Positions 51,895-62,305 of a DNA stretch of 64,000 nucleotides are shown piece after piece; within the stretch, counting starts at the first letter, position 1; each line of letters starts with the position of its first letter. The notes beneath the pieces are model-generated. The model did no database searches, had not been told where the DNA came from, and worked only from the letters and a program-made list of their open reading frames with translations. Origin of the DNA: Desulfobacterales bacterium (GTDB lineage: Bacteria > Desulfobacterota > Desulfobacteria > Desulfobacterales > SpSt-501); assembly GCA_030834695.1 (NCBI GenBank), contig JAUQXK010000144.1, forward strand, positions 35,354 to 99,353, in the 5' to 3' direction. Both the position numbers and the translations under genes were made by a program.

Positions 51895-52710
51895 ATGGAT
51901 TACGATGCGACCGAGTTGAAGCCTCAGCAGGTGCAAAAGATCAGCGAGCTGGTCTATCGGGCGGCGGGCATCAACCTGAAACAAAACAAGGAGGCGCTGG
52001 TTCGAGCGCGCCTTATGAAGCGGTTGCGCTCGCTTGGGATCCACCGAGTGGCGGATTACCTCGATCTGATCGAAAGCGATCCGGAAGGTGAAGAAATCGG
52101 ATGCCTGATCGACGTGATGACCACCAACAAGACCAGCTTTTTCCGCGAAATGGAACACTTCAGTTTCCTGCGAGACAGCGTGCTGCCGCAGCTGACGGAA
52201 TCCCGGTTGCGGTTCTGGAGCGCAGCCTGCTCCTCGGGCGAGGAGCCTTACACGCTGGCCATCGTCCTGCGCGAACACCTGCCGGCCATTGAGGGGCGCG
52301 ATGTTCGCATTCTGGCGACGGACATTTCGCGCTGCGTGCTGCAAAAGGCCCGTCAGGCCGTTTATCCGCAGACGGTCGTCCAAGAGGCTCCGCTGCCGCA
52401 ATATCGAAAGTACTTTGTCAGTCTGCACCATGGCCGCAGCGGCCCGGTTCGGGTCGCTGCGGAGGTCCAGCGGCTGGTGCACCTGGCGTATCTCAATTTG
52501 ATGGAGCCCTGGCCGATGAAGGGCGGGTTTCAGGTGATCTTCTGCCGTAACGTGATGATCTACTTCGACCGCCCCACTCAACAGACGCTGATTCAGCGTT
52601 TCTGGGACGTTTTGGATGACGGCGGGTATTTGTTCGTCGGGCATTCGGAAGGCCTGTCGGCGATCAAACACCGCTTTCGCTACGTGCGGCCCGCGGTATA
52701 CCGCAAATAA
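51895..52710 (+). CDS. cheR: Chemoreceptor methyltransferase CheR
   Basis: A 271-residue SAM-dependent methyltransferase with a helical N-domain (YRAAGINLKQNKEALVRARL in part), TTNKTSFFREMEHF, the SAM-binding FWSAACSSGEEPYTLAI, ILATDISRCVL and the VIFCRNVMIYFD motif. It methylates receptor glutamates. ATG 51895 with GGGAG upstream is chosen; longer frames overlap cheA. Confidence 0.95.
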   Translation: MDYDATELKPQQVQKISELVYRAAGINLKQNKEALVRARLMKRLRSLGIHRVADYLDLIESDPEGEEIGCLIDVMTTNKTSFFREMEHFSFLRDSVLPQLTESRLRFWSAACSSGEEPYTLAIVLREHLPAIEGRDVRILATDISRCVLQKARQAVYPQTVVQEAPLPQYRKYFVSLHHGRSGPVRVAAEVQRLVHLAYLNLMEPWPMKGGFQVIFCRNVMIYFDRPTQQTLIQRFWDVLDDGGYLFVGHSEGLSAIKHRFRYVRPAVYRK

Positions 52711-52740
52711 GCGCTGCCGCTTACTGGAGACGATTGGTTC

Positions 52741-53214
52741 ATGAACATCACCGTATTGGTCGGTGACATGAAAACCGGACGTACCGGCGACATTCTGGTG
52801 ACCCATGCGCTGGGCAGCTGTCTGGGATTGATGGTGTTCGACCCGATGGCGAAGGTCGGCGGGCTGCTGCACGCCATGCTGCCCCTGTCCAGCATCAATC
52901 CGGAAAAGGCCAGAGGCAACCCGGCCATGTTTGTGGATACCGGGGTGCCGCTGCTCTTTAAGTCGGTTTACGAAATGGGGGGCGCGAAGGAGCGGCTGAT
53001 CGTCAAAGCCGCCGGCTGCGGCAATCCGATGGGTAAAAACGAGATCTTCAAAATCGGCGAGCGCAATTACACGGTGCTGAAAAAACTCCTTTGGAAGAAC
53101 AACATCTTGTTGAAAGCCGAGAGTGTGGGCGGAACGGCCAGCCGTACGATCCACTTCGAGGTGGACACCGGGGGGGTGTTGTTGAGCTGCAACGGCACCA
53201 AAGGGCCCTTATGA
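52741..53214 (+). CDS. cheD: Chemoreceptor deamidase CheD
   Basis: A 157-residue protein. The catalytic triad region is visible: LGSCLGLMVFD with the Cys, GGLLHAMLP with the His, and a Thr in MFVDTGVPLL. It deamidates receptor glutamines and, in many species, is bound by CheC/CheX-type phosphatases, two candidates for which are encoded in this window. Confidence 0.94.
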   Translation: MNITVLVGDMKTGRTGDILVTHALGSCLGLMVFDPMAKVGGLLHAMLPLSSINPEKARGNPAMFVDTGVPLLFKSVYEMGGAKERLIVKAAGCGNPMGKNEIFKIGERNYTVLKKLLWKNNILLKAESVGGTASRTIHFEVDTGGVLLSCNGTKGPL

Positions 53215-54065
53215 GATCCAATATGCGAATCGACCAGATCGGCGGAATGATCAAAGCCTTTCCCGCGATGCCCGGGGCGGCGCTCAAGCTGCTGACCCTG
53301 ACGGACGCCCCGAGCGCTACCGTTCAGCAGATCGAGGACGTTCTGAGGCAGGACCCGGGTCTGACGGCGAACGTGCTGAAGCTGGCCAACTCGGCTTATT
53401 TCGGAATTCCTTCGAAAGTCGGCTCGGTGCGCCAGGCGGTCATGCTGCTCGGCTTGAAGCGCTTGGTCCAGATGGTGGTCGCGACCTGCGCCAGCGCCAT
53501 CATCGACCGCGGAGTGCCCGGCTATGACTTGCCCGCTGGCGAGCTTTGGCGCCACTCTTTGGCCGTGTCCGTGGCCGCCAAGGGGCTGGCCGGCGAACTC
53601 AAGATTCAGGCCGCCGATGAGGTCTTCACGGCCGGCTTATTGCACGATGTCGGCAAGCTCGTTCTCGGACAGTTCGTTCAGGAGGAATATACCGACATCA
53701 AGCGGGCACTGGCCCAAGGGATGACCTTTGAGGCGGCCGAGGCGGCCGTTCTGGGAATCGACCATGCCGAGATCGGTGCGCGGGTACTGGCTCAGTGGTC
53801 CTTGCCGGAAAACATCGTCCATGCGGTGCGGTGGCATCACGCTCCGGAAAAATTTGGCACCGTCGACATCATGCTCGACGTGGTGCACGTGGCCAACATG
53901 CTTTGTTTGATGATCGGAATCGGAGTGGGGCGCGAAGGGCTGCTGCATGAGCCTTCCCCCGTCGTCACCCGGCGCCTGGGGCTTGAGCCGCCTCACCTGG
54001 AGAAAGTCGCCAGTCAGACCTTGCAGTGGGTGAGCGAGCTGTCGCAGGCGCTGGCGGTTGGGTAA
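53211..54065 (+). CDS. HDOD domain protein in chemotaxis operon
   Basis: A 284-residue HDOD protein: KAFPAMPGAALKLLTLTDAP, VLKLANSAYFGIPSKVGSVRQAV (in pieces), GLLHDVGKLVLGQF and VRWHHAPE. The HD pair and a second His pair are retained. ATG overlaps the cheD stop. Its place inside a che operon indicates a link to chemotaxis or motility control; the specific function is unknown. Confidence 0.87.
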   Translation: MRSNMRIDQIGGMIKAFPAMPGAALKLLTLTDAPSATVQQIEDVLRQDPGLTANVLKLANSAYFGIPSKVGSVRQAVMLLGLKRLVQMVVATCASAIIDRGVPGYDLPAGELWRHSLAVSVAAKGLAGELKIQAADEVFTAGLLHDVGKLVLGQFVQEEYTDIKRALAQGMTFEAAEAAVLGIDHAEIGARVLAQWSLPENIVHAVRWHHAPEKFGTVDIMLDVVHVANMLCLMIGIGVGREGLLHEPSPVVTRRLGLEPPHLEKVASQTLQWVSELSQALAVG

Positions 54066-54072
54066 CCTGAAG

Positions 54073-54099
54073 CGCTGCCGGGCGGGTGTTACGGCAGCG
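54073..54099 (+). repeat. 7-bp inverted repeat before cheY
   Basis: CGCTGCC and GGCAGCG with a 13-nt loop in the 71-bp gap between the HDOD gene and cheY. It has no T tract; it may be an intra-operon stability or attenuation element. Confidence 0.4.
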
Positions 54100-54136
54100 G
54101 ATCGTTGATGAAGACCAAAAAGAGAACAGGTGGTCC

Positions 54137-54535
54137 ATGGCAGTCAACATTCTCATCGTCGACGACAGTGGCGTGATGCGGTCGATGATCAAAAAGAGCA
54201 TGCAGATGAGCGGCCTGCAAATCGGGGAAATTTATCAAGCCGCCAACGGCCGAGAGGGGATGGATGCGCTTGATCAGCACTGGATTGACCTCGTCATCAC
54301 CGACATCAACATGCCGGTGATGACCGGGGAAGAGATGATTGGGCAAATGCACGAACGGCCCGACTTGAAAACGATCCCGACCATCGTGGTCTCTACCGAG
54401 GGCAGCCAGACCCGCATTGAGCGGTTGAAAACCAAAGGATTGAAGTTTATCCACAAGCCCTTCTCCCCGGAAAAGATCCGGGATACGGTCAAGGACGTTC
54501 TAGGCAGCGAGGTGTTCAATGAACCCAATGCTTAG
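54137..54535 (+). CDS. cheY: Chemotaxis response regulator CheY
   Basis: A 132-residue single receiver domain: ILIVDDSGVMRSMI with the acidic pair, phospho-acceptor Asp in LVITDINMPVMTGEE, Ser/Thr in VVSTEGS and Lys in FIHKPFSPEKI. It carries the CheA signal to FliM. ATG 54137 follows an AGGTGG-type site. Its 3' end overlaps the cheX-like gene by 17 nt. Confidence 0.9.
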   Translation: MAVNILIVDDSGVMRSMIKKSMQMSGLQIGEIYQAANGREGMDALDQHWIDLVITDINMPVMTGEEMIGQMHERPDLKTIPTIVVSTEGSQTRIERLKTKGLKFIHKPFSPEKIRDTVKDVLGSEVFNEPNA

Positions 54536-55022
54536 CCGCAAATTGGTTGAGGTGACAGCGGATACACTGGAAAAGCTGGCTTTTATTTTCACGTTTCCGT
54601 CGGAGGACGCTCCAGCGGTGGAGGGGCAGGACCAGGAAGTCGTCCGAGTGGACTTCAGCGGCCCGTTCGGCGGCGGCCTGGAACTGAGCCTGCCGTCATC
54701 GGCGCGGGGTGAACTGGCCGTGAACATGCTGGGAGCCGAGGACGGCGAGGAGCTGTCACCCGAGCAACAGCGCGACGCTCTCAAAGAGCTCATCAACGTG
54801 GTTTGCGGCAACCTGCTGCCCGTTTTGGCCGGTCATACCGAGGAATTCAATCTGCGCCCCCCCTACATGGTTTCCGACGAAAGTGCGGTTTGGGACGATC
54901 CGGCCGCCGTCGGTTATCTGATGTTGGAAAACGGGGCTTGTCGGGTGCGCATGCGCCTGGATGGCTCGCCGGATCAGTTTCTGCCGGGATTGGAGCCAAC
55001 CGGCGGGCCTTTATCGAGTTGA
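54519..55022 (+). CDS. CheX/CheC-like phosphatase
   Basis: A 167-residue protein of the CheC/CheX family by fold pattern, with one helix resembling the active site, KELINVVCGNLLPVL (Glu and Asn of E-x2-N). Sequence outside this helix is divergent. It overlaps cheY, which makes CheY-P the likely substrate. GAGG precedes ATG. This is the second such protein in the window. Confidence 0.72.
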   Translation: MNPMLSRKLVEVTADTLEKLAFIFTFPSEDAPAVEGQDQEVVRVDFSGPFGGGLELSLPSSARGELAVNMLGAEDGEELSPEQQRDALKELINVVCGNLLPVLAGHTEEFNLRPPYMVSDESAVWDDPAAVGYLMLENGACRVRMRLDGSPDQFLPGLEPTGGPLSS

Positions 55023-55029
55023 GGAATGA

Positions 55030-56097
<1,068 letters not shown>

Positions 56098-56099
56098 CC

Positions 56100-57497
56100 A
56101 TGACCCACCTTTTCGGGGTGCTGAGCACCGGTACGAGCGCCTTGCTGACCCAGCAGCGGGCCATCAATGTCACCGGCAACAATATCGCCAACGTGAACAC
56201 GCCGGGATACTCGCGGCAAAAGCTGAACCTGGAAACCAACACACCGGTCTATACGGCCGCCGGGCTGATGTCGTTCGGCGTAAACTCAACCGACATCGAG
56301 CGCGTCTACGACCGCTTTCTCGGCGTCCAGCTGAACAACGAGAATGCTTCCCTCGGCCGCTGGGAAGCACAGCAGGGCATACTCGATCGCGTCGAGGTCG
56401 TCTTCGATGAAAGCGACGGGTACGGGTTGAATCAGGCGATGAGCGACTTCTGGAACGCCTGGCAGGATCTCGGCCTGAATCCGTCGGGAACGACCGAACG
56501 GTCGATGGTGGCGGCGACCAGTCAGGGATTGGCCGACGCCATTCGCGAGAAGTACAGCGAGCTTGAACAGATCCAGGAAGACATCGACACGGCGGTGGAA
56601 AGCGGCATTGAAACCGTCAACCGCCTCACGGCGCAGATCGCCGACCTGAACCAGAAAATCGCCAGCATGGAAAGCGGCGGTACCAATGCCAACGACTACC
56701 GTGACAGCCGCGATCTGATACTAAAACAGCTGTCGGAGACCATCGATATCAAAAGCTACGAGAATGCCGACGGCCAAGTGGTCGTCTCGGTTGCCAGCGG
56801 CCGCCCACTCGTCGAAAGCGGACATACCTGGCAGCTCCAAACGCAGACGAATGCCGACGGCCACACCGACATCCTATGGCCGGATGTCACCAGCGGGGCG
56901 GTGAGCATCTCCGGCGAGATCACCGCCGGCAAGATCGGCGGGTGGCTCCAGGCCCGAGATACGATGATCGCCGGCTATCAGGATCAGCTGGATTCGCTGG
57001 CGAATGAACTGCGGGATCAAATCAATGCGGTCCACGCGTCCGGTTTTGGGCTCGACGGGACCACCGGCACCAACCTCTTCGACGACAGCGGAAGCGGAGC
57101 GGCCGACTTCCGGGCCAACTCGGACGTTCTCAACGATCTCAACCTCATCGCCGCATCCGCAACGTCCGCAGGAGTCCCCGGCGACGCGGACAACGCCATG
57201 GCCGTTTATGACCTGCGCACGGCGATGACGATGAACGGCGGCACCGCTACGTTCGACACGTCCGTCAACACCCTGGTCAGCTCGGTCGGCTACGATGTGC
57301 AAACCGCCAAGGCCAACTCCAGCCATCAAGCCGACATGATGACGTATCTGGAAAACTACCGAGAGTCCGTATCCGGGGTTTCTCTGGATGAGGAAATGGT
57401 CAATCTCGTCAAGTTCGAGGCCGCCTACAACGCCGCCGCCAAAATGGTCAGCATGGCGGATGATATGCTGAATTCGCTCATGAGTATCGTCGGTTAA
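56100..57497 (+). CDS. flgK: Hook-filament junction protein FlgK
   Basis: A 465-residue axial protein. N-terminal TSALLTQQRAINVTGNNIAN-VNTPGYSRQ is typical, and the C-terminus has GVSLDEEMVNLVKFEAAYNAAAKMVSMADDML (in pieces). It is shorter than enterobacterial FlgK in the middle domain. GGGAGG precedes ATG. It connects hook and filament and is an FlgN client. Confidence 0.94.
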   Translation: MTHLFGVLSTGTSALLTQQRAINVTGNNIANVNTPGYSRQKLNLETNTPVYTAAGLMSFGVNSTDIERVYDRFLGVQLNNENASLGRWEAQQGILDRVEVVFDESDGYGLNQAMSDFWNAWQDLGLNPSGTTERSMVAATSQGLADAIREKYSELEQIQEDIDTAVESGIETVNRLTAQIADLNQKIASMESGGTNANDYRDSRDLILKQLSETIDIKSYENADGQVVVSVASGRPLVESGHTWQLQTQTNADGHTDILWPDVTSGAVSISGEITAGKIGGWLQARDTMIAGYQDQLDSLANELRDQINAVHASGFGLDGTTGTNLFDDSGSGAADFRANSDVLNDLNLIAASATSAGVPGDADNAMAVYDLRTAMTMNGGTATFDTSVNTLVSSVGYDVQTAKANSSHQADMMTYLENYRESVSGVSLDEEMVNLVKFEAAYNAAAKMVSMADDMLNSLMSIVG

Positions 57498-57555
57498 AAG
57501 CGCATTATCGAAAAGCTGGGTTCATTCGGCGGTTGACATATTTTTCGGAGGAAAA

Positions 57556-58467
57556 ATGCGGATCACTCAAAATATGATGTCCAACATTTTCATGAACAAT
57601 CTGCGGCGGCAGACCGAGGCCATGCTGCAGCGTCAAGAACAAATCGCCTCCCAAAAGCGCATCAACCGACCCTCGGACGATCCCGGCGGAATGGGCCGGG
57701 TGCTGGCGGGGCGCTCAAGCCTGTCCACAATCGGCCAGTATGCGGACAACATCAAGCAAGGCAAAACCCGGCTGGAGTTTTCAGAGCAGACTCTGAAATT
57801 GGTCGACGAAATGGTCCAGCAGGCACGGCGCATCGCCGAGGAGAAGAGCGGCGCCGACATCACCGCCGCCGAACGGTCATTGGGGGCCGAGCAGGTGAAG
57901 GAGATTTACGACCAGGTCCTGCAGCTCGCCAACTCCAAATTCGGCGACCGTTACCTGTTTTCCGGCGACCAAACGAACACGGCTCCTTTCGTGCGGGACG
58001 ATGATTATACCGCAACCTATCAAGGTGACGACGGCAGCTTCAGAATTCCGATCGCCGACCATGTGGCGGTGGATATCGATGCGGATGGTCGCAATTACTT
58101 TCAGGATGAGGCCGACGGGGGAGTCAACATCTTCGACGAGCTGCGCGACCTGGTCAACGGGCTTGAAAACACCGATTTGGCAGCCGGCTCGAGCCAAATT
58201 GCCGCGACCGTCGATCCGCTCGAAAACGCCCACGTCCAGATCATGAACAAACGTTCCGAAGCCGGACCCAAGCTCTACCGCCTGCAAGCCACCGAGGAAC
58301 ACTGGACCAACGTCAAAACCACGGTTCAGAACGCCATCGGACGGGAGGAAGATATCGATGTGGCTCAGGCGGTCATCGAGTTGAAAAACCTCGAAACCGC
58401 CTATGAATCCACGCTGGCCGCGGCATCGCGGATCATTCAACCCAGCCTGGTCAACTTCCTGAAATAG
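57556..58467 (+). CDS. flgL: Hook-filament junction protein FlgL
   Basis: A 303-residue flagellin-like junction protein: MRITQNMMSNIFMNNLRRQT, RINRPSDDPGGMGRVLAGRS, YLFSGDQTNTAPF and a C-terminal helix (AQAVIELKNLETAYESTLAAASRII in pieces). It sits between FlgK and the filament. GGAGG precedes ATG. Confidence 0.94.
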   Translation: MRITQNMMSNIFMNNLRRQTEAMLQRQEQIASQKRINRPSDDPGGMGRVLAGRSSLSTIGQYADNIKQGKTRLEFSEQTLKLVDEMVQQARRIAEEKSGADITAAERSLGAEQVKEIYDQVLQLANSKFGDRYLFSGDQTNTAPFVRDDDYTATYQGDDGSFRIPIADHVAVDIDADGRNYFQDEADGGVNIFDELRDLVNGLENTDLAAGSSQIAATVDPLENAHVQIMNKRSEAGPKLYRLQATEEHWTNVKTTVQNAIGREEDIDVAQAVIELKNLETAYESTLAAASRIIQPSLVNFLK

Positions 58468-58477
58468 CCCGGTACGT

Positions 58478-58499
58478 CGGCCGGGCCGTTGGCCGGCCG
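58478..58499 (+). terminator. Hairpin after flgL
   Basis: CGGCC-G-GGCC and GGCC-GGCCG form a 9-bp GC stem with one bulged G and a 3-nt loop, 10 nt after the flgL stop. There is no T tract, so it is only a possible terminator or mRNA end stabiliser. Confidence 0.45.
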
Positions 58500-58525
58500 C
58501 GGCAGTCGGTGGGAGGGCAAGCCCT

Positions 58526-58560
58526 GCGCCCATCGATGCCGACCGGCGGGCGATGGGCGC
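58526..58560. repeat. 10-bp perfect inverted repeat upstream of 58581
   Basis: GCGCCCATCG and CGATGGGCGC with a 15-nt loop, immediately before the secreted-protein gene. It may be a second terminator hairpin, or an operator covering the ribosome-binding region of the next gene. Confidence 0.6.
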
Positions 58561-58580
58561 ACGCGCCGATGGGGGCCGTC

Positions 58581-59045
58581 ATGACCGTCAAAAAACTCCT
58601 GTTGAGCCTGCTGTTAGCCGCCGCTTTATCCGTGCCGTCGCCGGCGTGCGCCTTGGACGCTCAGGGCCTCGCCCGACTCAAAAAAGCAGGCGTCGAGGAT
58701 GCGACCATCGAAACCATGGCCCGGGAGCAGACCGTTGAAACCGCGGCGTTCACGGTCGAGGATATCATTGCCATGAAGGCCGCCGGCATCGGGGAGCCGG
58801 CCCTGCGGACCCTAATCTGCGAAGGCTCCTTTCTGAAGGACCGCGAACCGGTTGTCTACGGAAGCGAGCTGCGTTCCATCCGCCTCACCACGCTGGATGA
58901 CATTATCCGGTTGAAGCAGGCCGGCGTCAGCGACGAGGTGTTGCAGGCCATCGTGGCGGTCAGCCGGCGCGGTTCGGACGCCGAACGGGAGCAAGCCTTG
59001 CAGCGATTGCGGGAGATGGGCGTATGGGTGCAGCTTCCCAGGTGA
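58581..59045 (+). CDS. Small secreted protein with three LKxAGV repeats
   Basis: A 154-residue protein with a Sec-type signal (KKLLLSLLLAAALSVPSPACALD; cleavage near residue 24). The mature part contains three short helical repeats: LARLKKAGVEDATIETM, IIAMKAAGIGEPALRTLI, and IIRLKQAGVSDEVLQAIV, ending with a short tail. I know this repeat from small envelope proteins but no function can be assigned. Its end overlaps the histidine-kinase gene by 22 nt. Confidence 0.75.
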   Translation: MTVKKLLLSLLLAAALSVPSPACALDAQGLARLKKAGVEDATIETMAREQTVETAAFTVEDIIAMKAAGIGEPALRTLICEGSFLKDREPVVYGSELRSIRLTTLDDIIRLKQAGVSDEVLQAIVAVSRRGSDAEREQALQRLREMGVWVQLPR

Positions 59046-59944
59046 ATCCCGGGTCGGCATCCCGGCGGCCGGAGCGATGCGATGAAAAACAGCGCCTGGA
59101 AAGCCAGCGGGCCCAGTCCCGGAAGATGCGTTCGATCGGTCAACTCGCGGCGGGCATCGCTCATGAGATCAACACGCCCACTCAATACGTCGGCGACAAC
59201 CTTCGATTTCTAAAGGATGCCTTCGAAGACCTTGTGGGCCTGTTGCGCTCCGGCGAAGATTTGCTGGAGGCCGCTCGTTCCGGCGCCGTGCCGCCTGAAT
59301 TAGTCGGCCGCCTGGCAGCGGACTACGAACGAGCGGACGTGGGCTATTTGATGGTTGAGATTCCCGGCGCCATTCAACATGCCCTGGACGGCGTCGAACG
59401 GATCTCCCGGATCGTGCGGGCCATTAAAGAGTTTGCGCATCCCGGCCCGGCGGAGAAGTCAACCGCCGACTTGAACGCGGTCATCGAAACCACCCTGACG
59501 GTCGCCCGAAACGAGTGGAAGTACGTGGCCGACCTGGTTACCGATTTCGATCCGGAGCTGCCGCCGATCCTCTGCCATCCGGCCGAGATCAACCAGGTGA
59601 TCCTGAACATGGTCATCAACGCGGCGCATGCGATCGAAGACGCCGCCCCACACGGATGCAGGCCAAGGGGCGTCATCACGATCCGAACGCGGCGCAGAGA
59701 CGACTGGGTCGAGATCCAGATCGCAGACAACGGCAGCGGGATCCCGGAAAACATCCGGCCGCGCATATTCGATCCGTTCTTTACCACCAAGGCCATCGGG
59801 CGGGGAACCGGGCAGGGGTTGGCCATTTGTTATCCGGTGATCGTAGAGAAGCACGGCGGCATGATCACCTTCGAGTCCGAGGAGGGCCAAGGCACCACGT
59901 TCACCCTGCGGCTGCCGCTGACGGAAGAGGCCATCCGGCCATGA
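59024..59944 (+). CDS. Soluble sensor histidine kinase
   Basis: A 306-residue kinase without a sensor or membrane domain. A short coiled coil leads into the H-box QLAAGIAHEINTPTQYVGDN, then an extended dimerisation helix, and HATPase motifs INQVILNMVINAAHAI (N box), IADNGSGIP (G1), IFDPFFTTKAIGRGTGQGLA (F/G2). GGGAG precedes ATG inside the previous gene. Its stop overlaps the next start (ATGA), so it probably phosphorylates the two receiver proteins downstream. Confidence 0.9.
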   Translation: MGAASQVNPGSASRRPERCDEKQRLESQRAQSRKMRSIGQLAAGIAHEINTPTQYVGDNLRFLKDAFEDLVGLLRSGEDLLEAARSGAVPPELVGRLAADYERADVGYLMVEIPGAIQHALDGVERISRIVRAIKEFAHPGPAEKSTADLNAVIETTLTVARNEWKYVADLVTDFDPELPPILCHPAEINQVILNMVINAAHAIEDAAPHGCRPRGVITIRTRRRDDWVEIQIADNGSGIPENIRPRIFDPFFTTKAIGRGTGQGLAICYPVIVEKHGGMITFESEEGQGTTFTLRLPLTEEAIRP

Positions 59945-61170
59945 CTCAGCTGGAGCGATGCGCGGTGTTGTTCGTGGACGACGATCCCCGGGTGCTGCAG
60001 GGCTTGCGGCGCATGCTGCATGCGGAGCGTCACAGTTGGACCCTCCAATTTGCCGCGAGCGGTCGCGAGGCGCTCGCTTGTCTCGACGGCGGCAGCTTCG
60101 ACGCGCTGGTGACCGATCTGCGCATGCCGGACATGGATGGGGTTGAACTGCTGACCTTCGCCATGGAGCACCACCCGAATGTGGCACGGATTGTCCTTTC
60201 CGGCGAGATTGATCCGGCCGCCGGCTTTAAGACCGTGCGTTGCGCCCACCAGTTCATCGCCAAGCCCTGCGAAGCCGGGGCCCTCAAAACCGCTTTAACC
60301 CGGGCGTTCGCTTTGCGGCGTTTGACCGGCGACCATCGGATGAAGGCCCTTTTGTCTCGGCTGCAAACCCTGCCCAGCCAACCGGCGCTCTATACCGAGG
60401 TGATGGACGCGATTCAGTCGCCGAATTCCTCCTGCCGGAAGGTCGGGGAGCTGATTGCTCGCGATGTGGGCATGACGGCCAAGATATTACAGCTGGTCAA
60501 TTCGGCCTTCTTCGGCCTGGCTCATCGTGTCGGGAATGCTCTGGAAGCGGTGACGCTGCTTGGCACGGATACGATCAAGGCGCTGGTGCTCGGCGCCAAG
60601 GTTTTTTCGCAGTTCGATTCGAAGCGAATAAAACAACTCGGATTGGATACGCTCTGGCCGCACAGTCTGGCGGCCAGCCAGTGCGCTCGAACGATCAGCG
60701 CCGCCGAGAAGTTGCCCCGCCAAGCGCAGGCCGAGGCCTTCACCGCTGGCATTCTCCACGATGTGGGCAAATTGGTTCTCGCCCAGAACTTTCCCGAAAC
60801 CTATGCCGATATCCTGCAGCGGGCGCAATTGCGGGACCGAACGCTGCCGGACCTGGAAACCGAGCGCTTCGGAGCTTCGCATGCCGAACTGGGCGGATAC
60901 CTCATGGGGTTGTGGGGGCTGGACGAAGACATTATCGATTCCATTGCCTACCATCACGGTCTGTCGCGGACGGCGCCCGCCGGGCCGGTCGCGATCGTGG
61001 TCTATGCCGCCAATGCCATGGAACATCTGCTTTCGGCCGGTCCGCCGGAGGCGTCGACCCGATCCGTCGACCCGGCGGTCCTCGTGCAGCTGAACATCGC
61101 CGACCGGTTTGCGCAGTGGGAGCAGTGCTGTCGCCGACATCAACAGGAGGTGGCCGAGCATGCAAAATAA
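59941..61170 (+). CDS. Receiver-HDOD response regulator
   Basis: A 409-residue protein. The receiver domain (1-125) has VLFVDDDPRVL, phospho-acceptor Asp in ALVTDLRMPDMDG and Lys in FIAKPCE. The HDOD domain (~145-400) has LQLVNSAFFGLAHRV, GILHDVGKLVLAQN and IAYHHG. Phosphorylation by the upstream kinase would control the HDOD output. It overlaps the next gene by 11 nt. Confidence 0.9.
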   Translation: MTQLERCAVLFVDDDPRVLQGLRRMLHAERHSWTLQFAASGREALACLDGGSFDALVTDLRMPDMDGVELLTFAMEHHPNVARIVLSGEIDPAAGFKTVRCAHQFIAKPCEAGALKTALTRAFALRRLTGDHRMKALLSRLQTLPSQPALYTEVMDAIQSPNSSCRKVGELIARDVGMTAKILQLVNSAFFGLAHRVGNALEAVTLLGTDTIKALVLGAKVFSQFDSKRIKQLGLDTLWPHSLAASQCARTISAAEKLPRQAQAEAFTAGILHDVGKLVLAQNFPETYADILQRAQLRDRTLPDLETERFGASHAELGGYLMGLWGLDEDIIDSIAYHHGLSRTAPAGPVAIVVYAANAMEHLLSAGPPEASTRSVDPAVLVQLNIADRFAQWEQCCRRHQQEVAEHAK

Positions 61171-62305
61171 GGTGCTCTTTGTCGACGACGACCCCAAGGT
61201 CCTGGCCGGCATCCGGCGGCAGCTGCGAAAGAAAATGCCGATCGAGACGGTAGACAGCGGCCGTGCGGGCCTTGAGGCCATCGGCGCCGAGGGGCCGTTC
61301 TCGGTCGTCGTCACGGACTATTGCATGCCGGGGATGAACGGTATCGAATTCCTGACGCGTGTCCGGCAGGCTGCGCCAGAGACGGTGCGCATGCTGCTGA
61401 CCGGCAGCGCCGACCTCGACGCGGCCATTCAAGCGGTCAACCAGGGCAATATCTATCGCTTTCTCACCAAACCCTGCTCGCCCGAGCAGTTGGTGGAAGC
61501 TTTGGACTCCGGCATCAAAGAGTATCGCCGCACGCATCGGGAACGCAAATTCAATCAGCGCACCCGCCGGTGTCTGAACCAAGCCATGGAAGTTCAGCAA
61601 AACCTGATGCCGCGTTCCGGCCCCGGCATAGAGGGCATCGACATCAGCGGCCGCAGCATTTATTGCGATCATACCGGCGGAGACTACTACGACTATTTTG
61701 AAACGAAAGCCGCGGAAGGCTCGAAGCTCTATGCGGTTGTGGGAGATGTCTCCGACCATGGGTTGCCCTCGGCGCTGCTCATGACCACGGCCCGAGCCTT
61801 TTTGAGGGAAGCCGCCAGCCGGTCCGGGAGCGTCTCCAACGTCGTGTCTCGGGTCAACCGACAACTCAGTCGCGACGTGCAGGCGACCGGGCGTTTCATG
61901 ACCCTTTTTTTGGCTGAAATCGATCTGCCGAACCGGATCCTCCGATGGATTCGCGCCGGCCACGAACCGGCCCTCGTGTACGAACCGGGTTCGGGTGAGT
62001 TCACCGAGCTGAGAGGCCAGGGAGGATTGCCCCTGGGCGTCTTCGAAGATGCCGTTTACGAAGAACAGCACCATGAACTGACTCCCGGACAGATCATCGC
62101 CATCGGCACGGATGGGATCTGGGAGGCCTGCAACGCCCAGGGAGGCATGTTCGGAAAACGTCTGCTGCAGGATGTCGTACGCGAACATGCCGAGCGGCCG
62201 GCGGCCGAAATCGTGGAGCGGGTGTTGGCGGCGCTTCAGCAGTTCCTGTTTCCCCTGGGTCTCCAGGATGACGCCACTTTGGTGGTAGTAAAAACGGAGC
62301 GCTGA
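61160..62305 (+). CDS. Receiver-PP2C (SpoIIE/RsbU-type) phosphatase
   Basis: A 381-residue protein. Receiver domain with VLFVDDDPKVL, Asp in VVVTDYCMPGMNG, Lys in FLTKPCS; a linker coiled coil; then a PP2C domain with metal-binding GGDYYDY, VGDVSDHG, LFLAEID, GLPLGV and GTDGIWEA. This class dephosphorylates anti-anti-sigma (STAS) proteins; the STAS-like protein at 16773 is a possible partner in the same window. CAGGAGG precedes ATG. Confidence 0.9.
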   Translation: MQNKVLFVDDDPKVLAGIRRQLRKKMPIETVDSGRAGLEAIGAEGPFSVVVTDYCMPGMNGIEFLTRVRQAAPETVRMLLTGSADLDAAIQAVNQGNIYRFLTKPCSPEQLVEALDSGIKEYRRTHRERKFNQRTRRCLNQAMEVQQNLMPRSGPGIEGIDISGRSIYCDHTGGDYYDYFETKAAEGSKLYAVVGDVSDHGLPSALLMTTARAFLREAASRSGSVSNVVSRVNRQLSRDVQATGRFMTLFLAEIDLPNRILRWIRAGHEPALVYEPGSGEFTELRGQGGLPLGVFEDAVYEEQHHELTPGQIIAIGTDGIWEACNAQGGMFGKRLLQDVVREHAERPAAEIVERVLAALQQFLFPLGLQDDATLVVVKTER

